Part shown: piece after piece, positions 1 through 9,819 of the stretch | How positions within the stretch are numbered: position 1 is the stretch's first letter | Layout of the letters: every line of letters begins with the position of its first letter | DNA from: Dendrolimus kikuchii | Lineage: Eukaryota > Arthropoda > Insecta > Lepidoptera > Lasiocampidae | Reading direction: 5' to 3' | DNA length: 64,000 bases | Assembly (NCBI GenBank): GCA_019925095.2 | Contig: CM034391.1 | Coordinates: 1,577,051-1,641,050 of the forward strand | Program-made: the position numbers and the translations under genes | The notes under the pieces: generated by a model | The model's database searches: none | What the model saw: the letters and a program-made list of their open reading frames with translations, nothing else | Told to the model about the DNA's origin: nothing

Positions 1-188
1 AATTAGAATAAATTTATATAATAAGTTATTCTTAAGGTACACCAAAACATAAAAATTACTACATATAATGTCACATACAGTAACAAAAATAAATAATAAG
101 AGTGTATGGAGTCTCAAATTTTTCATAGAAATTAAGTAGTAAAAAAGGGTACGGAACTCGAGTCCGTAGAGATATTATAATAATGTTC
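1..188 (+). repeat. Dispersed repeat L, copy 1
   Basis: The same sequence occurs in inverse orientation at 10985-11180, and a short piece at 44030-44076. It contains the near-palindrome TACGGAACTCGAGTCCGTA at about 153-171. No coding frame. It runs up to the LINE fragment that follows; whether it belongs to that element is not decidable here, because the inverse copy is not followed by it. Confidence 0.7.
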
Positions 189-194
189 TCGTCT

Positions 195-684
195 TGCTAA
201 CAGCGAGTACTTGCACAGGCACAACCTAGTAGCCAGGATCATCCACCAGCAACTTGCTCTTAAATACGGACTTGTCTCGTCGGAGGTACCTTATTATCAA
301 TACAAACCCGAGCCAGTTCTTGACAATGGTCAATATCTGCTCTACTGGGACCGATCAATTATCACAGACAGGACTATTGTTGCCAACAAGCCTGATATTG
401 TGATAGTTGATCGGTCTGCGAGACGTGCTATAATTGTAGATGTCGCGATTCCCCATGATGGTAACCTCGTGAATGCCGAGAAAGATAAACAAATAAAGTA
501 TATTGATCTTGCTCACGAGGTTACCGCTATGTGGAACCTGGACTCTACAATCATAGTACCGATAGTGGTGTCAGTGAATGGACTAATAGCGAAGAGCCTT
601 GACCGCCACCTTGAAAGGCTCTCGCTTGGTATCTGGTTGAAGGGTCGGATGCAGAAGGCAGACACGGCCCAGCTCTGTGAATAA
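195..684 (+). mobile_element. LINE relic: C-terminal restriction-like endonuclease domain
   Basis: An open frame without a true start codon runs to TAA at 682-684, about 160 codons. It reads NSEYLHRHNLVARIIHQQL, then KPDIVIVD, IVDVAIPHDGNLV, a lysine-rich stretch and VPIVVSVNGLIAKSL. The order PD, then DVAxP, then K/KY fits the PD-(D/E)xK nuclease at the C-terminus of R2-like non-LTR retrotransposons, which nick the target for reverse transcription. No upstream reverse transcriptase is present, so the copy is 5'-truncated and dead, yet the frame is intact. A (TAA)n and A-rich run follows the stop. A broken relative lies on the minus strand at 39073-39478. Family level is secure; the exact clade is inferred. 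Confidence 0.75.
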
Positions 685-699
685 TAATAATAAAAAAAA

Positions 700-742
700 A
701 GGTTGGCTACAAGTAAAACGAGCCCAAACACGACGGCCCGTA
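700..742 (+). repeat. Repeat J fragment
   Basis: About 35 bases containing ACGAGCCCAAACACGACG match the copies at 40798-41110 and 41398-41559. The downstream part is cut off by the family B insertion that follows. Confidence 0.6.
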
Positions 743-744
743 TT

Positions 745-1065
745 GTTTTTTTAATTTTTATTGCAGGAGTTCAGCAGACAGGCAGACGGCCCACTGGATG
801 GAAAGCGGTTACCATCGCCTATGGACATTTGCAACACCAAAGGTGCTACAAATGCGTTGCTGCTCTCTTAAGTGAGTCTGGAACCTGGTCACTAATGCCG
901 GAACACAACTCAAAGTTGTTATGGCGGCATGCTCTAGACCAGGGGTGGTAGCCATCCAGTCGGGCAAATGCCCTACCACCTGGCTGTGGGTTGTTTAGTC
1001 GCCTCTTATGACAGGCCGCCCCAACGCATGAAATTGTATTCTTTCTCCTTTCCTGCACGGATAAA
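745..1065 (-). mobile_element. Family B SINE-like element, long form
   Basis: On the minus strand it starts at the ATCCGTGCAGG head near 1063, carries GCCTGTCATAAGAGGCGAC and the GGTGGTAGGGCATTTGCC block, and ends CTGCAATAAAAATT at about 750. Full-length long form (about 315 bp). Minus-strand motifs TGGTCTAGAGC and GGTTCCAGACTC resemble Pol III A and B boxes but are not perfect. Confidence 0.85.
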
Positions 1066-1322
1066 AAGTAATAATTCTGACAATTTTCCGTTGTATCGTT
1101 TCACTATATGCAATAAATATATCTTGCTAGAATCTTTCACCACATTCATGAGGTATTGCTTAAAGATTTGCGGAAAAGAAAATTAAATTCAATGACATGA
1201 CGGTATTTTGGAGCTTGACAAGAAGAAAAAAGTTTTGCACAAAAGATTTTGCGTGAGAAGCAAAAAAAAAAATACATGATAGCAAGAAACTAAAAGCAGA
1301 TTAAAATTCATCATGTCAAATT

Positions 1323-1625
1323 ACATACATACATACATACATAACTTCACGCCAGTTCCCTTGCGGGGTAGGCACGAACAACAGAGTGCCATTTAGGCTT
1401 ATTCTTACACACCTCACTTGCCTCTTTGACATTCATAACTCTTGTCATGCAAGCTCGTCTGTTCTTAAGACTCCTGACATCACCTTCTGCTAGTACACGA
1501 TCAATTTGATCATGGAAGGTGTGTCGTGGCCTTCCACGACTTCTGCATCCATCCACTTTTGCATTGTATATCTGTTTAGTCATTCTTTCATCATGCATTC
1601 TTTCCACATGCTCGAACCACCGGAG
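1323..1625 (-). mobile_element. Family A LINE 3' fragment with 11 bp TSD
   Basis: The minus strand codes LRWFEHVERMHDERMTKQIY through to YPARELA, stop, then a (ATGT)n tail (seen as TACA/CATA repeats on the plus strand). The direct repeat CATGTCAAATT flanks it exactly (1312-1322 and 1626-1636), so this is one 5'-truncated target-primed insertion. The GHVERM and RGRPRHTF motifs are typical of the extreme C-terminus of many insect LINE polymerases. Confidence 0.92.
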
Positions 1626-1636
1626 CATGTCAAATT

Positions 1637-1979
1637 CTATATATTAATCGGATTTTTATGTACAGGAGGATTAGCTTAGCGACCAGTGTTATTTAAACTA
1701 TTTTGAATGAAATTGCTAGTGTTATGTTGACCCAATTTTAGTTGAATAACTAAAATTACACCGTCTGGCTTCTTCGTAACTCTATTTGGGTTGTAAACAA
1801 ATATATTTATTTATGTGACAGATATTGTAATTGGAAATGTTAGCAGAGTATTATAATACATTATTCATTTCACTGAACCACAGGTAGGCTGTTTCGTCAG
1901 GCAGTGAACAAAACAGAATTAATATATTTAACTATTTATTTTGAAATGATCACTAGCTTTTTGTTGAAGTGAAACTTCT
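1637..1979. other. AT-rich, nothing recognised
   Basis: No long frame, no repeat shared with the rest of the window that I can see. Confidence 0.5.
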
Positions 1980-2172
1980 TTAGAATCGTTGTGATTTGAA
2001 AGTCGATGAAACGAAAAAGCGACACTAAAAAGAGATAAACACGTAAATCTATAGGACTAAGACTGTAAGAGAATGAGATACGAGTTTTACTTTGCGCAGC
2101 ACAGATTAGAGTCAATAAGAGCGATGATAAAATATAGGTCTAATTTGGACTAGGTTTGTTTCCGTAAAATAA
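1980..2172 (+). repeat. Dispersed repeat K, copy 1
   Basis: Matches 32104-32296 over about 190 bases, both with AGTCGATGAAACGAAAAAGC or a close variant, AGAGATAAACAC and GAGATACGAGTTT. Partial copies lie at 19093-19200 and, inverted, at 48488-48585. No coding frame and no clear termini, so the class is unknown. Confidence 0.75.
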
Positions 2173-2779
2173 AGTAACCAATAAAAAATACTTTTTTTTT
2201 TATAATTTTTTTTTTATAAAAATCCTTTTTTTAATAAAACATACTTTTTTTTATAAAAAAATGTTTTTTTAAATAAAAAATACGTTTTTTTTAAATAAAA
2301 ATATTTTTTTTCTGTAGACTTCTTCGTTATATTTCACAAGAAAAGTAATCAGGGGTAAAATTCGATATTTTACATTGCCCAACAGTGGTCACATATAAAA
2401 AGTTCACGACAAACGATTGTATCGCCGACTTTCTAGGTTTTAATACATGATTATGTTATGCATTTTTAATGATTATTATGTACTATTAATTTATTTTATC
2501 CTTATTATATTATATGCATTTATATATTTCATAATCATGCAGGTGACGTATATAAAAGCCGAGGTCAATGGTAAAAGTCTCTGTCAAACGCCTCTTAGCA
2601 CCCACAAAACACAATTTTATTTTCTAGTGTGGGTGTTATAGTTAACTAAACCATTTGTTTTATGTAATGTTAATAACTTTTGGAAAAATAAATAATAAAA
2701 AAATACAAATATTTTTAGAACTCGGATAAGATTTAATTGAATATTCTACAAAAAAATATCTAATAATCAGAAAACCATT
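2173..2779. other. Homopolymer-rich and AT-rich spacer
   Basis: About 2190-2320 alternates runs of T and A (T8-T10 and A4-A7). From 2340 on I see ordinary AT-rich sequence. A 64-codon frame near 2447-2641 is low-complexity and matches nothing I recognise. Confidence 0.5.
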
Positions 2780-2925
2780 TATAACCGCTTATATCGGCTT
2801 CGCACGGGTAATTAAAAAGTTTTTTTTTTAATGATATAGCCTATGCCAACCGGCGATAGTATAGCTTGCCAACAGTGATATTTTTCAAACAAACAAATAT
2901 TTCCTGTTTATAATATTAGTATAGA
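2780..2925 (-). mobile_element. Helitron-like fragment (5' end on minus strand)
   Basis: The minus strand begins TCTATACTAATATTATAAAC, the same 5' terminus as at 11805, and ends in CCCGTGCGAAGCC, a motif commonly seen near Lepidopteran Helitron 3' ends. The 3' CTAG is missing. A hAT-type MITE inserted at its 5' edge. Confidence 0.55.
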
Positions 2926-2926
2926 T

Positions 2927-3378
2927 CAGTGGTTCCCAAACTTATTTTGTATACTGCCCACTTTGAGAATAAATTATTTTTTAGCGCCCCCATTTTTTCA
3001 CCTACTTAAAAACCATTATAACATCAAATTAAATTAATTGATTATTGTGAGCTATATTAGCGGAGAACGGAGCGACCGATTGACATGATTTTTATTTCAT
3101 TTATTCAATAAAACAGGACAGATATATGAACTATGCCAAGAGAAATATCGAACCAAGTTTGAGTAATCTCTTAATTAATATTAGTTGATGATCACAAGTT
3201 GTAGTCGAGGCTCGAGAGTTCAGTCGGTGTCTAAGAGTTCTCCTAGCTAGATGAAATTACAATCGCCCCCTAAGCCTCTACATCACGCCCCCATTATTTT
3301 TTTCTGGGTCTCTTACCGCCCCCCTTTAGGCCTGCAGCGCCCACAAGGGGGCGTTATCGCCCACTTTGGGAAAGGATG
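2927..3378. mobile_element. hAT-type MITE with 8 bp TSD
   Basis: The ends are CAGTGGTTCCCAAACTT and, reading in from the other side, CATCCTTTCCCAAAGTG: imperfect terminal inverted repeats with a shared TTCCCAAA core. The direct repeat GTATAGAT flanks both ends (2919-2926, 3379-3386). Eight-base duplications and a CAG-type terminus are hAT hallmarks. The 452 bp interior is non-coding, with several copies of a CGCCCAC/GCGCCCCC motif near the ends. Confidence 0.8.
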
Positions 3379-3426
3379 GTATAGATGAATAAAATTATTT
3401 GCCTTGTTAAGGCGATTACTATTATT

Positions 3427-3628
3427 CCCCGTTCACGATAACTTGACGCGCAGGGTTACCAACAAACAAAAATATTAACACCTTAAGCTAGTGTCAACAA
3501 TTCCTACAAGCGCAATAATTACTAGAAAATTCCAACAAAAATTAAGAATTACGTTTTGTATTTATTTTTTTTAATTTATTATTATTTAGAATTTGGTAAC
3601 CCTGCGGGTCGACTTATCGTAGACGGGG
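3427..3628. mobile_element. MITE with about 36 bp inverted termini
   Basis: Left end CCCCGTTCACGATAACTTGA pairs with the right end, which reads inward CCCCGTCTACGATAAGTCGA; both continue into GCAGGGTTACCAA. TATT flanks both sides (3423-3426 and 3629-3632). No coding sequence in the 202 bp. Superfamily not assigned; a 4 bp duplication is only suggestive. Confidence 0.8.
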
Positions 3629-3632
3629 TATT

Positions 3633-4019
3633 CGTAGAACTAGTTAAAAAAAGAATTCGACCTGTTCGACTTACGACCTTTTCGCGATAAAGCCCCACCT
3701 ACGAAAACTCCAAAAATATTTTCCCCTGAAATTTTCCAGGCTGGCATCCTCGACCCAACCTTCCCGAGTGGGATCTGCGAAGGTCACCTGCAGGATAACC
3801 TCCAGACTGAAGTGTCGTTGCCATCGGGCGGTCTGTGTGCATCCCTAATTCGCATAGGCTTTCATTATTCTATAACACGCATAACAGCACACTTGTGAGC
3901 TAATGTTTTTCTGTGTGTGAGTTTTGTGCAATTTATTACGATGTTGTACGTTTGTGTGAATTGCGAAGATTCTTTGGAGAAATTTGATGCCTACTAAGAG
4001 AGGGTTAGATTAGACGTAT
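3633..4019. other. Nothing recognised
   Basis: Moderately GC-rich for the window (about 3740-3850) but with no long frame and no second copy that I can see. Confidence 0.45.
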
Positions 4020-4475
4020 ATATAGAATAGAATAGAATAGAATATACTTTATTGCATAAAATTAATTTTATAATAAAATTATAAACTAAACTATCTTATT
4101 ATTTAATATACAGTACAAGCGATTATAGACTGTGTAACAAATCGCTGCCAGATGGGAGCGTGCCCAGAAGGCTGGCTGCATTGCCGCGTTGTATGGCGAT
4201 GCTTATTTGTTGGGCGAAATATGAGCCAGCCTTCTGATCACGGGTGGCATCAAAGAGTTTCTTGCAAATCTCTTTGAAGAAACTCTTTGCCGACGGACCC
4301 CACGGACCTAATGTTTCAACTCCAAACGGCACAAATATGTAACCCCTTCCTAAGGTTCCATATTTGCGCCGTTTGAGAGCTTCAGCTTTTGAAGCAGCGT
4401 TGCCAGCCTCTAACTCAGTCATTGGAAGATGCGACGGGGCCAGAGTGTATAAAATTAAGATACAATTCAAGAAGT
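4020..4475 (-). mobile_element. Family F LINE C-terminus, best-preserved copy
   Basis: The minus strand has an intact frame of about 115 codons ending at 4123. It contains FVPFGVETLGPWGPSAKSFF, then DQKAGSYFAQQISIAIQRGN, then AASLLGTLPSGSDL and a stop. This motif string is a recurrent C-terminal region of non-LTR polymerases; I cannot name the clade. The non-coding part ends in TGCAATAAAGTATATTC and a (TATTC)n tail at 4028-4046. The 5' side is truncated. Other F copies: 11932, 13335, 25345(-), 51430(-), 51955, 52905, 53345, 59572. Confidence 0.72.
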
Positions 4476-4486
4476 TTAAGTACAGA

Positions 4487-4537
4487 AGCCAATAGGCCGT
4501 CTTATCACTAAAATCAATTTCTTCCAGACAACCTTAG
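4487..4537 (-). mobile_element. Family G LINE UTR fragment
   Basis: Minus strand gives the GTTGTCTGGAAGAAATTG and GATAAGACGGCC block of the G 3' UTR. Very short and diverged. Confidence 0.5.
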
Positions 4538-4827
4538 GATGGATTAGAGAAAAATTGTGTAACATGTGGGTTTTGCAATATAACTAGAATAAAAACTAAA
4601 TAATTTTTTTTTAATATATATATAAAATTTTGAAATGGCAAGTATAATGGACATAGAAATAAGACAAAAATATACATATATTGATATATACATCAATAAT
4701 AATCATATTAATCATGTATAGAATTACGTAAATATGGGACAGATGAAGATGTTATGATTGACTTTAGAGCCCGAGGTAATTAATAATCTTTCACGAGTCC
4801 GTTGAACGTCTATACAAAAAAAAAACT

Positions 4828-4828
4828 A

Positions 4829-4910
<82 letters not shown>
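4828..4910. repeat. (TA)n microsatellite
   Basis: About 40 uninterrupted TA units. Confidence 0.97.
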
Positions 4911-4918
<8 letters not shown>

Positions 4919-4965
4919 AGTATTTTTTTAATAGAAGAGGATAGGTTAAATAATAACTTTAACAT

Positions 4966-5198
4966 CTACTAGGTGGTAGGGCATTTGCCCGACTGGATGG
5001 CTACCACCCCTGGTCTAAAGTATGTCACCATAACAACCTTGAGTTGTGTTCCGGCATTAGTGACCAGGTTCCAGTCTCCCTTAAGAGAGCAGCAGCGCAT
5101 TTGTAGCACCTTTGGTGTTGCAAATGTCTATAGGCGATGGTAACCGCTTTCCATCAAGGGGGCCGTCTGCCTGTCTGCTGAACTCCTGCAATAAAAAA
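4966..5198 (+). mobile_element. Family B, short form
   Basis: Begins AGGTGGTAGGGCATTTGCC and ends CTGCAATAAAAAAAA. Carries the TGGTCTAAAGT and GGTTCCAGTCTCC blocks. It starts within two bases of the 5' boundary shared by the other short copies. Confidence 0.88.
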
Positions 5199-5226
5199 AA
5201 ACCATCACTCATTGACATTTGAGATT

Positions 5227-5312
5227 TTTGTCTTCCGTGATCACGGCTACTGAAAAGTGACCGAAACGTCGAAATAAAATACTGCAGTCAAAACCGTTAA
5301 AACATAGCTTTA
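5227..5312 (+). mobile_element. Penelope-like element 3' UTR fragment
   Basis: Carries GTCTTCCGTGATCACGG, GTGACCGAAACGTCG and AAAACCGTTAAAACATAG, the same order as in the UTR downstream of the GIY-YIG domain at 23410-23510. Truncated on both sides. Confidence 0.75.
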
Positions 5313-5699
5313 AGTAACATTAACGATCAAGAGTGTGAAACCCTAATTAAATGGCATTTTATTGATAGCTTTATTCCCTGTGTTGTATGACACACACACA
5401 CAGATAAAAAGCCAAACTTTATACTCGATTGCCTACGCGTTATTGCACACGCACACAAGCATGGCGTTGCATAGCACACATAGGGCCAAGGGCGTCCCTT
5501 GGGGTGAATGTGCGAGCCGTCTGAAGGGCACGTTATATTTGTTTACCCGGGGGGTGGACCCCCAAAAGGGAAGGGGGTAGCGTAATGTCTTATGCGTTTT
5601 GGACAAAGTGAAAATGACAGGGCGTTTTCGGGATTTTTGATTTTAATATTTGCTTATGGCTAACTAGAAACTAATCTATCTGATGGTAAGTGGATACTC
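5313..5699. other. Nothing recognised
   Basis: A 72-codon frame at 5362-5580 includes a (CA)n stretch and a GC-rich end with GGGGGGTGGACCCCC; I see no domain in it and no relative in the window. Confidence 0.4.
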
Positions 5700-5842
5700 T
5701 TACCTGCACACACTTCATCATTTTATGATAACTCCTTTACAGTGCAGGCTGTTAAACTTTGGAATGCGCTGCCTTTTACTGTCAGAGAGGCTAAAACATT
5801 GCCTATATATAAAAATATACCTAAATTTCATGAATATGTTTA
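5700..5842 (+). mobile_element. Jockey/CR1-like LINE C-terminus fragment
   Basis: In one frame the text reads DNSFTVQAVKLWNALPFTVR, then EAKTLPIYK. This is the LWNxLP motif at the C-terminus of CR1/Jockey-type polymerases and matches family G coding at 37600-37730 (minus) and 49240-49360. Truncated at both ends; a MITE begins right after it. Confidence 0.75.
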
Positions 5843-5844
5843 TA

Positions 5845-6103
5845 TCGAGGGGTCAAAGGTTAATTGTTTTAAGCGACATTTGCGAAATTGTGTCGATAGA
5901 GGAGTTTGAAGTTTCAATGACCCACAAAAAGACTTCATTAGTAAAGTACATACTATATTTAAAAAAGAAAACAATCTGTAGTTTTTAGTTGGAAACCAGG
6001 TTCATTATAATTCCTTAAGTTTGAGACATTAGGATGCAAGAAAACCATCAAGTCAATTCTGTCACAAAATGTCGCTTAAAACAAATAGCCTTTCACCCCT
6101 CGA
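5845..6103. mobile_element. TA-flanked MITE with about 40 bp inverted termini
   Basis: The left end TCGAGGGGTCAAAGGTTAAT and the inverted right end TCGAGGGGTGAAAGGCTATT both continue into TGTTTTAAGCGACATTT. TA lies at each border (5843-5844, 6104-6105), as expected for Tc1/mariner-type transposition. The 259 bp have no transposase. Confidence 0.82.
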
Positions 6104-6130
6104 TATGTATTTTATTTATATAATACATAT

Positions 6131-6368
6131 AACAATGCAAAAGTGGATGGATGCAGAAGTCGTGGAACGCTACGACACACCTTCCATGATCAAATTGATC
6201 GTGTACTAGCAGAAGGTGATGTCAGGAGCCTTAAGAACAGACGAGCGTGCATGACAAGAGTTATGAATGTCAAAGAAGCAAGTGAGATGTGTAAGAATAA
6301 GCCTAAATGGCGCTCTGTTGTTCGTGCCTACCCCGCAAGGGAATTGGCGTGAAGTTATGTATGTATGT
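6131..6368 (+). mobile_element. Family A LINE 3' fragment
   Basis: Codes for KVDGCRSRGTLRHTFHDQID through YPARELA and stop, then TTATGTATGTATGT. Truncated earlier than most copies. No exact TSD found. Confidence 0.88.
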
Positions 6369-6410
6369 TTATTTGGTGAGCAATAAAGTGTTATCTACTT
6401 ATCTACTACT
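6369..6410 (+). mobile_element. Family G 3' terminus fragment
   Basis: GAGCAATAAAGTGTTATC followed by short TACT/TATC repeats: the last bases of a G LINE. Confidence 0.5.
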
Positions 6411-6489
6411 TTTAGCAGGACATCTGCAACACTAAGGGTTTTTTCAATAGTCAAATATCTCGCTCGATGTTGAGCGAAGATCTAAGATT

Positions 6490-6563
6490 AAGCACGCTTA
6501 TCAAGAAGATACCGATTTACACGGTACTTGAAGACACCCAAATTCTAACCGCTGTGGACGCCG
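6490..6563 (-). mobile_element. CR1-like LINE C-terminus, tiny fragment
   Basis: Minus strand translates to NLGVFKYRVNRYLLDKRA, matching NPGIFKSRVNRYYLGKHA at 54380-54450. Confidence 0.6.
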
Positions 6564-6884
6564 CGTTGTCAACCAGTGAACTTTACGTGGTCAATAAGTG
6601 AACTTCGTGTGATCCACGAATTGCCGAGTAGTCAGTTAGCGATTGTTGCTAGATACGTGTATCATTCCGGGCAGTTGTCACCGAGTGGTTCACTAGCCGT
6701 CCGCGTGTGGACAGCTTGTGAGCAAGGCGATCCTGCACCGGTCAATCTAAATCTATCTAATATCTAAGATATCTTAATGATAAACTCTAATTTCACATCA
6801 AGTGAATCTAATTGAATGGTTTATCATGAAGTTTGGTTTAAAAGGAATTGACAGACAACGCTTATTTTATGCTCCCAAGATAAG
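6564..6884. other. Nothing recognised
   Basis: A 63-codon frame at 6576-6767 has no motif I know. The sequence is not seen elsewhere in the window. Confidence 0.4.
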
Positions 6885-6966
6885 GGGCCCATCCATTAAT
6901 TACGTCACGTTTTGACAAGGTTGTAGGAGGGGTCCTAAATTTCGTGACATCACATTTTTTTTATGT
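6885..6966 (+). repeat. Dispersed repeat N fragment
   Basis: GGGCCCATCCATTAATTACG then GGGGTCCTAAATTTCGTGAC and TCACATTT; related to both ends of 16766-17062. Confidence 0.55.
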
Positions 6967-6977
6967 TTCTAGTAGGC

Positions 6978-7214
6978 AAACTGGCAAACGGACCACCTTT
7001 GGATAGGTGGCTACCGTCGCCCATGGACTTCTGCAGCACTAAGGGTCGGTAATCGGTAGGTTTCCGTTAGGAAGAGGAGTGCCGGATTTACCGTCTCGAA
7101 GTGGTGGTGGACGGCATTTAAGTTTGAATGAAGTCCCCGAATGTTGCAAAAATTCACTCTAAATCTGCAAGGCGTTGCCGCTGTAGAAACGTTCCTCTTA
7201 TATTTTTTAACAGC
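6978..7214 (-). mobile_element. Internally deleted LINE: ORF2 start fused to 3' tail
   Basis: The minus strand codes FRVNFCNIRGLHSNLNAVHH and then NPALLFLTETYRLP, which is the N-terminus of an exonuclease-endonuclease-phosphatase type LINE ORF2. Within about 25 codons it jumps to the 3' tail GTCCATGGGCGACGGTAGCC and GGTCCGTTTGCCAGTTTGCC, related to the tail at 47960-48052. The central endonuclease and all of the reverse transcriptase are missing. A family A copy has inserted just upstream of it. Confidence 0.7.
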
Positions 7215-7227
7215 CATATTGTTTTTT

Positions 7228-7403
7228 GATCAAATTGATCGCGTACTAGCAGAAGGTGATGTCAGGAGCCTTAAGAACAGACGAGCGTGCAAGACAAGAG
7301 TTATGAAAGTCAAAGAAGCAAGTGAGGTAAGAATAAGCGTAAATGGCGCTCTGTTGTTCGTGCCTACCCCGCAAGGGAACTGGCGTGATGTTATGTATGT
7401 ATG
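7228..7403 (+). mobile_element. Family A LINE 3' fragment with 13 bp TSD
   Basis: Begins inside the FDQIDRVLAEGD codons and ends TATGTATGTATG. CATATTGTTTTTT flanks both sides (7215-7227, 7404-7416). A small deletion after GTGAGGT shifts the last frame. Confidence 0.92.
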
Positions 7404-7416
7404 CATATTGTTTTTT

Positions 7417-8002
7417 AAAGGGACAATAAACATAGCGAATGTTGCTGGCCTGAGAACTGCATGGGCAAAGTTACGGTTCGTAGTAGATCCCGAATAGTTG
7501 GATAATGTGTATCGCTGGCGAGAGGGACGGAAGGACCCCCGATCCAAATCCAATTATTTCAAAATTTAAGGCATTTAAGATTTAAGACAAGAATTTTTTT
7601 AACTACTAACGAAAAACCTAAAAAAACTTGAGAGGTGTCAAGGACACCTGGATGGAACGAAGTTCCTTTCGATTTATTAGTGAAGGAATTGTAATAATAT
7701 CTGATTTTTTTAAAGTTATAATAATATTTATATTATTATTTATTATGTACAAAAAACCTGTATACACTCAACAAAAATAATCGTCGCGACACCACACTGT
7801 TCAATGCGAAATAGAAAGACGAAACGAAAATAACTGGCTTGCTTTCTATGAGAGAGAGAGAGACAGACAGAGAAACACGCGCACGCCGCACGGCTTGCAA
7901 CTATAGCAAAAAGTGTCGTTACAACTTTTGGTCTTAATTTTTTCCGTCTAGCCCCCTTTCGCAACGCGCGATAAGGAACTTTGTTCCAAAATATATCCAA
8001 CT
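7417..8002. other. Nothing recognised
   Basis: Contains a short (GA)n at about 7852-7870 and an AT-rich stretch at 7690-7750. No repeat partner seen. Confidence 0.45.
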
Positions 8003-8011
8003 CTTATCTGT

Positions 8012-8189
8012 CGTTATTAGCAGAAGGTGATGTCAGGAGCCTTAAGAACAGACGAGCGTGCATGACAAGAGTTATCAATGTCAAAGAAGCAAGTGAAGTG
8101 TGTAAGAATAAGGCTGAATGGCGCTCTGTTGTTCGTGCCTACCCCGCAAGGGTACTGGAGTGAAGTTATGTATGTATGTGTATGTATGT
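8012..8189 (+). mobile_element. Family A LINE 3' fragment with 9 bp TSD
   Basis: Starts at LLAEGDVRSLKNRRACMTRV, ends with GTGAAGTTATG and an enlarged (GTAT)n tail. CTTATCTGT flanks both sides (8003-8011, 8190-8198). Final residues read ARVLE rather than ARELA. Confidence 0.9.
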
Positions 8190-8280
8190 CTTATCTGTAT
8201 AAGCAGTGTTTAAATTATTAAAAAATTACTTAAATGGAACAACTCATTATGGAATTGCTGTTTTAATTTAGTAATTTCTT

Positions 8281-8629
8281 TTCTTAGAGAGTTGGTCTGA
8301 AAGAGAGTGTCGGGGTGAAGGTAAGGAAAGGAAGGCTCCGGTGGTTCGGGCATGTGGAAAGAATGCATGATGAAAGAATGACTAAACAGATATACAATGC
8401 AAAAGTGGATGGATGCAGAAGTCGTGGAAGGCCACGACACACCTTCCATGATCAAATTGATCGTGTACTAGCAGAAGGTGATGTCAGGAGCCTTAAGAAC
8501 AGACGAGCGTGCATGACAAGAGCTATGAATGTCAAAGAAGCAAGTGAGGTGTGTAAGAATAAGCCTAAATGGCGCTCTGTTATTTGTGCCTACCCCGCAA
8601 GGGAACTGGCGTGATGTTATGTATGTATG
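8281..8629 (+). mobile_element. Family A LINE 3' fragment with 9 bp TSD
   Basis: Codes from RVGLKESVGVKVRKGRLRWF to YPARELA with no stop, then a (ATGT)n tail. TAATTTCTT flanks both sides (8272-8280, 8630-8638). Confidence 0.93.
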
Positions 8630-8845
8630 TAATTTCTTGATGTAAAGTTGCAAAATATGTGAAGTCACACTAGGAAGGGAAGAGTCTCATGTGACCAGCT
8701 GTGACGAGAACTGGCGATGGCCCCTCAGAAGGTTACGCTTCTGTAACCTAGAGATAATATACATCGGAAAAATCTAGTCCCAATCCCAGATTACGTATAC
8801 AATACGCTTATTTACTGTGATAAATAATGAAAATGTAGTAAGTAG

Positions 8846-8925
8846 GGTATTTGCTTGCCTGGATGGCTACCACCCCTGGTCTAGAGTATGCCGCCATAAC
8901 AACATTAGTAGCACCTTTGATTTTT
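8846..8925 (+). mobile_element. Family B fragment
   Basis: Matches the B block from GTAGGGTATTTGC through GTATGCCGCCATAACAAC, then is interrupted; no tail. Confidence 0.7.
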
Positions 8926-9069
8926 GATGACGACGTTGCAAATCACTAACAAACACGTCTACATCACGACAACGCGAACGAAGTATCGCTGGCAGTCCTA
9001 GTCCATGATATAATCGTCAAAGTATTTATTTACGAAAACATTTCAGCTGACTATGAAATATTAGAACGA

Positions 9070-9232
9070 GATAAAAACAGATCGTCAGAGAAGACTCACA
9101 AGCAGAGGCGTGTAGTTATTATCTATGCCGCGACCTCAGTCGGGTATCGAACCCACTACAAGTGGGTCAATGCAGCACGCGACGTCCCTACGTCGGTGCG
9201 AGTCGACAGAGAGGTTGTAATAACGGATATGG
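9070..9232 (-). mobile_element. tRNA-like SINE fragment
   Basis: Minus strand contains GTGGGTTCGATACCCG, a good B box, downstream of TGCTGCATTGACCC. The A box is weak and no cloverleaf forms, so it is not a tRNA gene. Extent uncertain. Confidence 0.4.
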
Positions 9233-9284
9233 CATTGAAATTATTTTTCATTGTTCACTTTTTCTATTCTAACTAAAATATATA

Positions 9285-9385
9285 AATAGACGGCCTCTGC
9301 GGTTCAATGGTTGAAGCGTGTGCTCGTCTAGCTCACTGTAAAGCAAAGATCCTGGGTTTAATGCCAGGCTGTGTATATTTTAAGT
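9285..9385 (+). mobile_element. Family D tRNA-derived SINE, 5' part
   Basis: GGCCTCTGCGGTTCAATGG head and GGGTTTAATGCCAG B-box region, diverged. The downstream SINE body is absent; a B element follows. Confidence 0.6.
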
Positions 9386-9399
9386 ATACTATATACTAC

Positions 9400-9684
9400 T
9401 TTATTCGTGCAGGAATGGAGAAAGAATACAATTTCCTACGGCCGGGCGGCCTGTCGTAAGAGGCGACTTAACAACCCACAGCTACCACCCCTGGTCTAGA
9501 GTATGTCGCCATAACAACCTTGAGTTGTGTTCCGGCATTATTGACCAGGTTCCAGTCTCCATTAAGAGAGCAGCGGCGCATTTGTAGTACCTTTGGTATG
9601 GCAAATGTCCATAGGTGATAGTAACTGCTTTTCATCAAGTGGGCCGTCTGCCTGTCTGTTGAACTCATGCAATAAAAAAAAAAT
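9400..9684 (+). mobile_element. Family B, long form with internal deletion
   Basis: Has the long-form head (TTCGTGCAGGAATGGAG, CTGTCGTAAGAGGCGAC), then skips the block between CCCACAG and CTACCACCCC, removing about 30 bases including GGTGGTAGGGCATTTGCC. Ends CATGCAATAAAAAAAAAA. Confidence 0.88.
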
Positions 9685-9819
9685 ACTTTCATTTTGGGAA
9701 AAGTTGATCAGAATGCTTTTCACTGATCTTTTTTCTATACTATATATATATTTTTTAATTAATTAATTATTAATATTTTCTGCATCTAACTAACTCTTGT
9801 TATAAATAATAAACAAGTA

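Noticed and set aside
5362..5580. 72-codon gene with a (CA)n-rich start
   Set aside because: Low-complexity N-terminal half, no motif, no splice or promoter signal.
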